Source: JBBIPA01 sp963775935 (GTDB lineage: Bacteria > Chloroflexota > Dehalococcoidia > GIF9 > UBA5629). From it: DNA of 64,000 nt. Shown here in pieces: positions 8,442 through 15,263 of this stretch (positions are counted from its first letter, which is position 1; each line of letters opens with the position of its first letter). Both the position numbers and the translations under genes were made by a program. The stretch is taken from contig CAVZKR010000003.1 of the NCBI GenBank assembly GCA_963775935.1, positions 1-64,000 of the forward strand, read 5' to 3'. Under the pieces are notes generated by a model, which saw nothing but the letters and a program-made list of their open reading frames with translations, was not told where the DNA came from and ran no database searches.

Positions 8442-9134
8442 TTATTGGTTCTTAAATCCAAATCTCCAGATAATTGCCGCCAGTATAGCCCCGATAATAG
8501 GAGCAATCCAGAACAACCATAGTTGTGAAAGAGCAGCACCGCCGACAAACACTGCCGGCCCCAGACTGCGGGCAGGATTAACCGAGGTACCTGTTACGGG
8601 TATACACGCTAGATGTATAAGAGCCAAGCAAAAACCGATTGAAAGCCCTGCAAAACCAGCAGGGGCGTTCTTGCTGACCGAACCGAAGATCACAAATAGG
8701 AAAAGAGCGGTAAATACAACCTCAGCTACAAAACATGAGAGCAACGAAAATTTACCCGGGGAAAATTCACCATACCCGTTTTGACCCAATCCGTTTACCG
8801 ATAATGAATAGTCAGACACACCGCTAACAATCAACCAGAGGACTGCCGTTGCTAGGATAGCGCCCACGCACTGAAAAATAATATAGAAGATAGTATCTTT
8901 CCAACTAAGCCTACCTGCCACCAGCATGGCTATGGATATTGCAGGGTTAATATGACAACCGGATATGTTGCCGATAGCGTATACCATCACCAGCACTATC
9001 AGTCCAAAAGCGAATGCAATACCTACTTGAGATAGAGCCAAATTGCCAGTGAATTTGGTAAATATCGCCGCTGTTCCGCAGCCAACTAATACGAGTGAGA
9101 AAGTTCCGATCAGTTCTGCCCAGTATTTTCTCAT
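8442..9134 (-). CDS. aqpZ: aquaporin (MIP family channel)
   Basis: The 230-residue protein has six predicted membrane helices and the two half-helix loops of aquaporins: SGCHINPA near residue 62 and TSVNPARS near residue 185. The Arg after the second NPA and the His in ALIHLAC match the narrow selectivity filter of water-specific AqpZ rather than glycerol channels. The gene is monocistronic, between the DUF2780-like gene and tRNA-Gln. Water as substrate is inferred from these filter residues. Confidence 0.88.
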   Translation of the reverse strand: MRKYWAELIGTFSLVLVGCGTAAIFTKFTGNLALSQVGIAFAFGLIVLVMVYAIGNISGCHINPAISIAMLVAGRLSWKDTIFYIIFQCVGAILATAVLWLIVSGVSDYSLSVNGLGQNGYGEFSPGKFSLLSCFVAEVVFTALFLFVIFGSVSKNAPAGFAGLSIGFCLALIHLACIPVTGTSVNPARSLGPAVFVGGAALSQLWLFWIAPIIGAILAAIIWRFGFKNQ

Positions 9135-9377
9135 AAACCGTATACCTCCATCTAGGTATTATACTACAGGATATATAGCATGAGAACACCTACTACGATT
9201 AGGTAATGCAGGTTAAGAAAGTGACCCAGCAAATACCCTCTTCAATTACTAACCACTATGTCCCTTGATCCATACACTTTGGTAATCATATCACCCTTGA
9301 TACCAAGCGCAAAACGGAATAATATGGATTTTCTTGGACAAATCGAAGCTAACTTGCGGTCAAGATAATAGTAAGAC

Positions 9378-9452
9378 TGGCTGGGGATCCAGGATTCGAA
9401 CCTGGCCTCACGGATCCAGAGTCCGCTGTCCTACCGCTAGACTAATCCCCAG
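9378..9452 (-). tRNA. tRNA-Gln (anticodon CTG)
   Basis: The minus strand folds into a complete cloverleaf: acceptor CTGGGGA with TCCCCAG, anticodon stem GCGGA/TCCGT with loop CTCTGGA giving anticodon CTG, and T-loop TTCGAAT. CCA is encoded (9378-9380). The 5' 39 bases (9414-9452) belong to a repeat that recurs at 12270-12308, so an integrative element has entered this gene and supplied its 5' half. Confidence 0.96.
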
Positions 9453-9626
9453 TATGTCTGGATTATAGCATGACGCTGTAGCTGCGGCAACATTTCTTTG
9501 GTAATTTTGCTTACCATTTTCGAAGCTAGCAGGCCTATTACCGTTCTTAATTTGTGAAAGGTATGGGTGACTAACTCCCAATTCTCTAGCCAGTTGCCTT
9601 AATGACTTCTTGACCTGACCCCCCAA
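9408..9626 (-). CDS. N-terminal HTH part of split integrase
   Basis: The 72-residue reading frame starts with TTG at 9626 (in-frame stop two codons upstream). Residues 7-34 are an XRE-type helix-turn-helix: SLRQLARELGVSHPYLSQIK followed by NGNRPAS. It then runs through the tRNA promoter and the tRNA 5' half in frame and stops at a TGA inside the tRNA 3' half. In the right-hand repeat the same frame continues into the tyrosine-recombinase core (codon GAT at 9416-9414 equals GAT at 12272-12270). It is therefore best read as the N-terminal piece of the integrase, cut off by integration. Whether it is expressed alone is unknown. Confidence 0.65.
   Translation of the reverse strand: MGGQVKKSLRQLARELGVSHPYLSQIKNGNRPASFENGKQNYQRNVAAATASCYNPDILGISLAVGQRTLDP
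9414..9493. repeat. attL: 80-bp direct repeat, left copy
   Basis: Positions 9414-9472 are identical to 12270-12328 (59 bases) and the next 21 bases match at 18. The repeat contains the tRNA-Gln 5' half (to the anticodon loop) and its promoter. It has the character of an attachment core duplicated by site-specific integration. Here it continues into the tRNA 3' half on the left and into the HTH part of the integrase gene on the right. Confidence 0.88.
9462..9490 (-). promoter_or_regulatory. promoter of tRNA-Gln (element-supplied copy)
   Basis: On the minus strand TTGCCG (9485-9490) is followed after 17 bases by a perfect TATAAT (9462-9467) preceded by TGC. The start of transcription would be about 3 bases before the mature tRNA 5' end. 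The whole promoter is inside the 80-bp direct repeat. Confidence 0.85.
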
Positions 9627-9726
9627 TAAGTGTTAAATGCCCAAACCACTTCCTATAAGTTAACCGGGCTGCATGTATTGCTGGATTACTATTTATCATT
9701 TCCGGGTTGGTGAGTTTATAGTCCAA

Positions 9727-9754
9727 TTGACATCGAGCATTGCAGGTCTATAAA
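9727..9754 (+). promoter_or_regulatory. promoter of the element's membrane protein gene
   Basis: TTGACA (9727-9732) and TATAAA (9749-9754) are 16 bases apart, about 30 bases upstream of the start of the small membrane protein gene, which also has a strong AGGAGG site. Confidence 0.7.
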
Positions 9755-9785
9755 ATAGCTTGAGTGTTATATAGGAGGCATAATT

Positions 9786-10046
9786 ATGGATGCAGTGGTA
9801 CTGGTAAATCTTATCCTGTGCGTCGTTATAGTTGTCCTAGGGGTCTGGGAATACACTAGGACCAAATCTCGCGTTGCATTATACGTGGGAGTAGCTTTTG
9901 GCCTATTTGGTATATCCCACTTACTCACACTTCTTGGACTGGCAAAAGACCTCATAGTGCCGCTCATCATAATCCGATTTCTGGCATATATGACCGTGAT
10001 ATATGCCCTGTACATTAACATTACAAAGAAGAAAGAGAAAGTTTGA
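9786..10046 (+). CDS. small membrane protein, element cargo
   Basis: This 86-residue protein is nearly all hydrophobic, with three likely membrane helices (about residues 3-22, 30-50 and 56-77) and a Lys-rich C-terminal tail on the last six residues. I do not recognise the family. It has its own consensus promoter and ribosome binding site, and it is the only intact cargo gene of the tRNA-Gln element. It may affect the host or the element's upkeep; nothing in the sequence decides this. Confidence 0.72.
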   Translation: MDAVVLVNLILCVVIVVLGVWEYTRTKSRVALYVGVAFGLFGISHLLTLLGLAKDLIVPLIIIRFLAYMTVIYALYINITKKKEKV

Positions 10047-10148
10047 AAAGGTGCAGTAGACTGCAGGCTTATGGCTGGTAATAAGACGTTAGGACAACGG
10101 CGACCGGTAAAACTTCCTACTATCCTAACAAATCACAGACTTGATTTC

Positions 10149-10214
10149 TCAGCAAGTAACCTTCTTGTAGTGTTCTAGGCAATCCTCAAAGGTAATGCTT
10201 CGAGTATATCTAAG
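10149..10214 (-). pseudogene. integrase C-terminal end, left of the IS
   Basis: The minus strand reads LRYTRSITFEDCLEHYKK followed by VTC and a stop at 10149. This is the end of a tyrosine recombinase, including the catalytic Tyr in RYTRS. It was joined to the fragment at 11490-12269 before an IS inserted at the 7-base site ATCTAAG. Removing the IS and one copy of the duplication restores M-V-L-R-Y-T-R in frame. Confidence 0.85.
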
Positions 10215-11482
10215 AGAATGCTGAAAAAGTCCCGATAGCATTTATAAAAAGTATGCTATGCGGTATTATACACTCAACAAGTTCATAATGGAGTGTACAG
10301 AATGCTAAAGCCGAGATCAAGCCAACTTTCCTTTTACGGTGACCACATTTATGACCAGGTAATTCCTGACGATCATTTTCTGAAGCAACTGGAGAAAGCA
10401 GTTGATTTCTCCTTTGTTAATGACCTTTGCCGAGATGCCTATAATCCTGATGTAGGGCGACCAGCATATGAACCTGAGATGATGTTCAAGATACTGTTCC
10501 TTCAGTTTCTCTACGATATCTCTGATCGCAGGATAGAAGAGGAGGTAAAGTTCAATCTTGTTCTCAAGTGGTTTGTGGGATTAGCTATCAACGAATCACC
10601 ACCTGATGCCACCAGCCTCACTCGGTTTCGTGAACGCCTTGGAGTGAAGAGGTTTGCCAGCCTCTTCAATCAAATCGTGTCGCTGGCAAGAGAGGAGGGA
10701 CTTATCTCAGATCGTCTTTCCATAGTGGACAGTACTCATGTCAAGGCTAAAGTAGACACCTTCAAAATGCAGAGTAAACCAGACCGTGTAAAAGATAAAG
10801 ATGCTCGCTATGGATACAAGACGCACAATAAGCCCTTCTTTGGCTATAAATCTCATACAGGTATAGATGCCGACAGTGAACTTATCACGAAGGTGGAAAC
10901 CACTCCTGGGAATGTCCATGATGGTGACGTGTTTCGCAAGGTAGTAGATGACAAATCACAGATGGTTACTGCAGATAAGGCATATGACAGCAAAAAGAAT
11001 CACCGTTTGTTGAAGAAGAAGAAGAAGAAGTCAGCCATAATTATCAAGAAGAACCGGAAGAGCAAGCGACTGAAGAAAAATCAGATGAAGGCGGAGGTTC
11101 AAGCAGCACAACAAGAGAGGCCAAAGATAGAGAGGAAGTTTGCCGAGCTTAAGAGATTTCACGGACTTGCAGTAGCTCGTTATTGGGGACTGGCCAAAAT
11201 GAGCATTCAGAATCTCATGACAGCTATCACCTGTAATTTGAAGAGGATGGTTAAGCTCATATTTCAGCAAAATGGTAAGCCCTTTATTCCTATAGAGAAC
11301 CCTTAAAGGGATACCTGTGCCCATTTGAGGGAGATGAAGGAAAGGTGAGAGAGAAAAAGAGGTCAGGGAAGAATAAAAAGGGTGAATACCAGGTAAATCA
11401 TGAAATTTCTTAGTCGGCGATAAGGAAACTTGCTCGCTGAGATGAACATAGAGAATTAAATGGTCATTATTTCAGCGGTCTC
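10215..11482. mobile_element. IS5-like insertion sequence
   Basis: A 1268-bp insertion is flanked by 7-base target duplications ATCTAAG (10208-10214 and 11483-11489). Its ends carry short imperfect inverted repeats: TGCTGAAAAAG near the left edge and, read inward from the right edge, CCGCTGAAATAA. It holds one transposase gene and has cut the integrase gene between the codons for Leu-Arg and Tyr. The boundaries are supported by exact restoration of the integrase frame. Confidence 0.85.
10302..11306 (+). CDS. IS5/IS1182-type transposase (DDE)
   Basis: This 334-residue transposase has an N-terminal DUF772-type domain (PAYEPEMMFKILFLQFLYD) and a DDE domain with VDSTHVKAK (first Asp), TADKAYDS (second Asp) and ERKFAELKRFHGL (Glu). 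A Lys-rich stretch near residue 240 precedes the last motif. The frame is uninterrupted, so the enzyme may be active. The ATG at 10302 has GGAG 8 bases upstream; an alternative GTG lies three codons earlier. Assignment to IS5 rather than IS1182 is uncertain; the length suits IS5. Confidence 0.88.
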   Translation: MLKPRSSQLSFYGDHIYDQVIPDDHFLKQLEKAVDFSFVNDLCRDAYNPDVGRPAYEPEMMFKILFLQFLYDISDRRIEEEVKFNLVLKWFVGLAINESPPDATSLTRFRERLGVKRFASLFNQIVSLAREEGLISDRLSIVDSTHVKAKVDTFKMQSKPDRVKDKDARYGYKTHNKPFFGYKSHTGIDADSELITKVETTPGNVHDGDVFRKVVDDKSQMVTADKAYDSKKNHRLLKKKKKKSAIIIKKNRKSKRLKKNQMKAEVQAAQQERPKIERKFAELKRFHGLAVARYWGLAKMSIQNLMTAITCNLKRMVKLIFQQNGKPFIPIENP

Positions 11483-11489
11483 ATCTAAG

Positions 11490-12269
11490 TACCATGCTTA
11501 AATCTGACTAGCCTCCCAGGTGCATGATATCAAGGGTTGACAGACCTTTTCTGTGCAGATTGCAAGCAAAGCCACGTATAAAGCTATAAGGATTGCAGGG
11601 AATACCAGTATCTTGCTGTAATCTCTTAAACATCTTCTGAATACCAAATTTATTTATTCCCCATATATTATCCCCAGTTCCATCATTGGCTATAACAGGC
11701 TTTAGTAGGCTAGCAGTTCTTTCTGTAAATGGTGCTTTTCTTTGCTTGTTTCCCTTTCCCCATATCGTAATTGTGTAGTACTCCCAATTAATATCATTAG
11801 CTCTGATATTTGATAGTTCTTTCAATCTCATGCCACTATCAGCTAAGAGACAAATAATAGATTTATCCCTCATGCTCTCTGCGGAATCAATGAGAGCATT
11901 AAGTTGGTTTTCTGTAACGCTGGGCATCAACCGTTTTTCAATCTTAGGAGCTTCAACAAGTAATATCGGGTTATCCTGAGGATTAAGGCTGAAGCCTGAC
12001 TTATTTGAATAAAGCCAGGAGTAAAAGGCTCTCAGGGTTCGAAAATACGCATGTTTACCACCATTGCCACATTCTAGCCTGCTAAGAAAACGGACAATGT
12101 GTGAAGCCTTTATGTTTGTGCCAACAACAGGAAGCGCACGAATAAGGTATCCTTTATAGAATTTGAGGGCTTCTTGGGAGAGTCCTTGCCTGCGGGATTT
12201 AAGAAATTTGCTTACCAATCCGAACGTAGAGAGGTTATTGCTGCTTATCAGTCGTATTTGTTTAGGATT
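11490..12269 (-). pseudogene. tyrosine recombinase core of split integrase (disrupted)
   Basis: It contains the SAM-like core-binding domain and most of the catalytic domain: Arg I in ADSGMRLKEL, the Lys loop in WGKGNKQRK, and NPYSFIRGFA where the family has H-x-x-R. The His is Tyr here, while the relic at 13966 keeps HSFRRGF. A TAG replaces the Trp codon after MHLGG (11508-11510), and an IS separates the rest with the catalytic Tyr. The reading frame is open to the right through attR and 27 more codons of host DNA, but those were not part of the original gene, which continued into the HTH part across the attachment core. Confidence 0.85.
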
Positions 12270-12349
12270 ATCCAGAGTCCGCTGTCCTACCGCTAGACTA
12301 ATCCCCAGTATGTCTGGATTATAGCATGCTGCTGTAGCTACGGCAACAT
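12270..12349. repeat. attR: 80-bp direct repeat, right copy
   Basis: This is the second copy of the repeat at 9414-9493 (77 of 80 bases identical). It contains the tRNA-Gln 5' half without its 3' half, and a full copy of the tRNA promoter. To the left it continues into the recombinase core, to the right into ordinary chromosomal DNA. Confidence 0.88.
12318..12346 (-). promoter_or_regulatory. orphan tRNA-Gln promoter facing the integrase core
   Basis: TTGCCG (12341-12346), 17 bases, then TATAAT (12318-12323) on the minus strand, identical in plan to the tRNA-Gln promoter. It is presumably the original host promoter, now separated from the tRNA 3' half. It drives transcription through a half tRNA into the recombinase core fragment. 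Confidence 0.8.
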
Positions 12350-12535
12350 CCCTATTCCTAATACTTTGTTTACTGTTGGAAATTAACATAAGCCATACTC
12401 TTAAGGGGAGCACTACATTTAACCCAATCATTCTCTAAGCCCCCCAGGGCTATTGGGACAGAATCCCATGGAGGACATACCCCTACCTCATAGACTGACT
12501 AACAGGTATTGTCAAGCATGTTCTATGTGTTTTGG

Positions 12536-13102
12536 TCAATACTTTAGGACTGAGTACACAGGAATCTTAACAGTGTTTCTACCGTTCATGTCCGACAACT
12601 CCAAAAGCACAATGGCTCCCAAAACCGTCACCCCATTCATTTCTAGCAAGCTGGCAACTGTATGAATAGTGCCACCAGTCGCCAAAACATCATCAATAAT
12701 TATTACCCTGTCACCTTCCTTAATGCTGTCTTTCTGGATACAAAGGTCTGCCAGTGCATACTCGTTAACACTACATCCTATAACTACATCTCCAGGTAGT
12801 TTGCCTGGCTTTCTAACAGGAATTATACCTATCTTCGTGTATAGAGCAATAGCTGCTCCAAAGAAAAATCCTCTTGCATCTATGCATGCGAGAGCATCCA
12901 CTCTACCGAATTGTTTTATATTGTCTGCCATATCTGTAATTGCCAAAGTAAAAGCATGAGGGTTTCTCAGAAGTGGACTGATATCCTTGAACACGATACC
13001 TTCTTTGGGGAAATCTGGCACATCTCGTATATGCGCTTTCAAAAATGAATGCCTATCTACCAGCCCAGAGTTATGCCTGTTGTTTGCAAAGTCCTGTTTC
13101 AT
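12536..13102 (-). CDS. apt: adenine phosphoribosyltransferase
   Basis: Apt salvages adenine with PRPP to make AMP. The 188-residue protein has the family motifs DVPDFPKEGIVFKDISPLL, ARGFFFGAA, VRKPGKLPG and the PRPP loop VIIIDDVLATGGT. The first 25 or so residues before HIRDVPDFP are longer than in many homologues, so a later start is possible. It stands alone just right of the tRNA-Gln element, probably an ordinary chromosomal gene. Confidence 0.93.
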   Translation of the reverse strand: MKQDFANNRHNSGLVDRHSFLKAHIRDVPDFPKEGIVFKDISPLLRNPHAFTLAITDMADNIKQFGRVDALACIDARGFFFGAAIALYTKIGIIPVRKPGKLPGDVVIGCSVNEYALADLCIQKDSIKEGDRVIIIDDVLATGGTIHTVASLLEMNGVTVLGAIVLLELSDMNGRNTVKIPVYSVLKY

Positions 13103-13418
13103 ACTTCCATCCTTTATTCTGCTTTCTAGCTCGACAAATCGTTATCTCAAATTTGATGCCAGCTGTCGTGTTCCTCAGACAGAACATCAATTAGAGGGGT
13201 GAAGGCAAAGCAACCACTGCCCATTCTGGCTCACTAAATGAAGTCTTGAACCTACCTGTCAGGGTACAGGGAGATTCAGCCAATGGGTAACTTATAATAT
13301 TTCATATAGCCAGTTATCCAAAAAGCAAAAGGATACACTGCATACACTTGCTGCTAGACTTAGCTAGGGCATATGTATCTACAAATTGGGGCAACTAGTT
13401 AATAGATTAGACTCTTTA
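13103..13418. other. intergenic region, no feature seen
   Basis: This 316-base stretch lies between apt and a membrane protein gene, both on the minus strand. I see no convincing gene, tRNA, terminator or repeat. AT-rich patches near 13290-13310 could hold the apt promoter, but no clear -35/-10 pair is visible. Confidence 0.4.
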
Positions 13419-13778
13419 TTAAAGCTTACTTACGAGACCTATTCTTAGCAGTGCTTTTATTGCAGCGATAATGGCGACTGGTGCCATCAGAGCAGCAAAG
13501 TTCACGAGCATGCTGGAAACTAATTCACCTAATCCCAAAACCGTAATGGGAGCGAATGCAGCAGCCATTGCCAACAGGACTATAGTAGCAAGAAGTAAGG
13601 TATGCAAGTTAGTAGCGTCTTTGACAAGGACAACATAGATAATCCCTATTACAAGGCCGAAGATTGCTAGCACCATTGTAACGATGGCATTCGCAGGAAG
13701 TCCTATACCTCCAATAACACTTAGTACCAGTCCTATGCAAAATAATACGAAAGCGACCAATCCCCAAGTTTTTTTCAT
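13419..13778 (-). CDS. four-helix membrane protein, unknown
   Basis: This 119-residue protein is almost fully hydrophobic with four likely membrane helices (about 7-27, 30-51, 57-79 and 84-108) and short charged loops. I do not recognise the family. A ribosome binding site (GGGGAGG) precedes the ATG and a TATAAT lies about 40 bases upstream. It sits between apt and the relic of a second integrase, so it may be cargo of an older element, as the small membrane protein at 9786 is for the first one. Confidence 0.65.
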   Translation of the reverse strand: MKKTWGLVAFVLFCIGLVLSVIGGIGLPANAIVTMVLAIFGLVIGIIYVVLVKDATNLHTLLLATIVLLAMAAAFAPITVLGLGELVSSMLVNFAALMAPVAIIAAIKALLRIGLVSKL

Positions 13779-13965
13779 GAATTAATTACCTCCCCTCTTA
13801 TTTTTGTTACCTCGCAGGCCGAGGTATTATATCACATTATGACCCACCTCAGGAATATGCGACAAAATGGTGATGGTATGCATGTGAGGGCAGTGACATC
13901 TTTGGGGTATTCCCTTAGCGTCTTTGTAGAATGATGCTAGCCCAAAAGTGAACTGCAATCGTGTA

Positions 13966-14202
13966 TCAGCAGTTGACCTTCTTATAATGCACTAAACAAT
14001 CCTCAAACGTAATGCTTCGAGTATATCTCAGAACCATACTCAAATCAGACCAACCTCCCAGGTACATGATGTCAAGTGTAGATAGGCCTTTCCTGTGCAA
14101 ATTACAGGCAAAGCCACGCCTGAAGCTGTGGGAATTGCAAGGTATTCCAGTTGACTCCTGGCATGAGCTTTGTCTTAGTATGAAGTCTTTAATAGTAATT
14201 GA
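13966..14202 (-). pseudogene. relic of a second, related integrase (C terminus)
   Basis: The minus strand reads TGIPCNSHSFRRGFACN, then LHRKGLSTLDIMYLGGWSD and LSMVLRYTRSITFED, then a stop at 13966. This holds the H-x-x-R motif, the Trp and the catalytic Tyr. It is clearly related to the integrase of the tRNA-Gln element but differs at many bases, so it is a separate copy. Upstream (right) the frame degenerates with an in-frame stop near 14200; no N-terminal part or attachment repeat is seen. The locus has evidently been entered more than once. Confidence 0.82.
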
Positions 14203-14356
14203 TCAGTATAGCTTTTTACCATTTTCAAACTTTCGAATCTGACTGCATGGTTCATGTATTGTATCTTCTTGGTTATTTATTCTAGCAATCAAATATATGA
14301 TAATAAGTTAGTGAATACGTAATTCCAGCGAAAAGTAGTGAGAGAGAATAAAGAGC

Positions 14357-14632
14357 ATGATAACTCTCCGTGATGTTAAAACACCCGAAGAAACAGAGGA
14401 ACTAGCCTACGATAGGGCGCAGCATCAATGTCAATTTCCAAACTGCCTACAGACGCGAAATCTGGAACTGCACCATATAGATGGAAATCGGTCTAATGAT
14501 GATTTAAAATACAACCTCATTGTGTTATGCGCAAGACATCGCAGGGAAGCACGTTTATACCGAAACCAGCAACTAATAACGTGGGCAAATAAAATTAGGT
14601 TTGCTTATCGGCAGAATACATTGACCAGGTAA
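14357..14632 (+). CDS. small HNH-nuclease-like protein
   Basis: This 91-residue protein has the HNH pattern: CQFPNC, then LELHHIDGNRSNDDLKYNLIV (shown in two overlapping parts: LELHHIDGNRSND and DLKYNLIVLC) and CARHRR. The two Cys pairs would bind zinc, and the HH plus Asn residues form the beta-beta-alpha metal active site. It is small and has no extra domain, so it might be a homing-type remnant or a free nuclease domain. It lies beside the integrase relic and upstream of the UDG gene, whose promoter begins inside its last codons. Confidence 0.72.
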   Translation: MITLRDVKTPEETEELAYDRAQHQCQFPNCLQTRNLELHHIDGNRSNDDLKYNLIVLCARHRREARLYRNQQLITWANKIRFAYRQNTLTR

Positions 14633-14649
14633 TAAGGCTATGCTATGAT
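14621..14649 (+). promoter_or_regulatory. promoter of the UDG gene; leaderless mRNA likely
   Basis: TTGACC (14621-14626), 17 bases, TATGAT (14644-14649) preceded by TGC. The UDG start codon is at 14658, only 8 bases after the -10, so transcription would start at or within about 2 bases of the ATG. No ribosome binding site is present, which agrees with a leaderless message. Confidence 0.65.
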
Positions 14650-14657
14650 TTCGTCAG

Positions 14658-15254
14658 ATGTCAGCTCTTACCGATATTTACGCAGCAGTTGAACGTTGCC
14701 AAGATTGTGAGCTAGCGAAACGCCGCACCAGAGCCGTGCCCGGTGAAGGACCAGAAAATGCCAGTTTGCTTTTCATCGGCGAGGCTCCAGGATGGCATGA
14801 AGACCAACAAGGACGCCCCTTCGTTGGCCCCGCTGGGCAGTTCCTGGAACAACTCCTCGCCTCGATAGGATTGAAACGAGACCAGGTCTATATCGCCAAT
14901 GTCATTAAATGTCGCCCACCTGGCAATCGGGACCCCTTGCCCGGAGAGATTCAAGCCTGTAGCAAATGGCTTGACAAACAGATAGAACTCCTGAAGCCAA
15001 AGATGATTGTCACTCTGGGACGGTATTCCATGGCACGATATTTTCCTAATGAAAGCATCAGTAAAGTCCATGGCAAAGCCAGGAAACACGGCGACATTAT
15101 TTACTATGCCATGTATCACCCCGCAGCAGCACTTCATCAGGGAAACCTGCGCAAGACAATCGAGGCTGACATGCTTAAAATCCCAGAACTATTAACAGAA
15201 ACAGAAAAGGTTACAAGCAAAGAAGCAGAACCTCAACAACTAGACTTATTCTGA
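14658..15254 (+). CDS. type-4 uracil-DNA glycosylase (Fe-S)
   Basis: It removes uracil from DNA at the start of base-excision repair. The 198-residue protein has the family-4 signatures: Cys14 and Cys17 (ERCQDC), two further cysteines (IKCRPPGNRDP and IQACSKW) that complete the [4Fe-4S] site, the GEAPGWHED motif 1, and MYHPAAAL as motif 2. The length is normal. RNase J begins 9 bases after the stop, so the genes are likely co-transcribed. Confidence 0.93.
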   Translation: MSALTDIYAAVERCQDCELAKRRTRAVPGEGPENASLLFIGEAPGWHEDQQGRPFVGPAGQFLEQLLASIGLKRDQVYIANVIKCRPPGNRDPLPGEIQACSKWLDKQIELLKPKMIVTLGRYSMARYFPNESISKVHGKARKHGDIIYYAMYHPAAALHQGNLRKTIEADMLKIPELLTETEKVTSKEAEPQQLDLF

Positions 15255-15263
15255 GTGTAAATT

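Larger units (their letters stand above)
9414..12349. mobile_element. integrative element in tRNA-Gln with split integrase
   Basis: The element is bounded by the 80-bp direct repeats attL and attR. It contains the N-terminal HTH part of the integrase (left end), an 86-residue membrane protein gene, and the C-terminal integrase part (right end) broken by an IS. Without the IS and its target duplication the element is only about 1.6 kb. If the ends are joined as a circle, the HTH part, one repeat core and the recombinase core form one open reading frame. The integrase is now dead (stop codon, IS, altered His), so the copy is stranded. Confidence 0.82.

Noticed and set aside
9414..12349. Prophage or defence island around tRNA-Gln
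   Set aside because: No phage structural, replication or defence genes are present; the element holds only an integrase, one membrane protein and an IS.
12270..12431. The first 54 codons of the integrase-core frame as a real N terminus
   Set aside because: They come from tRNA, tRNA promoter and chromosomal flank; the original N terminus is the HTH part at the other end of the element.
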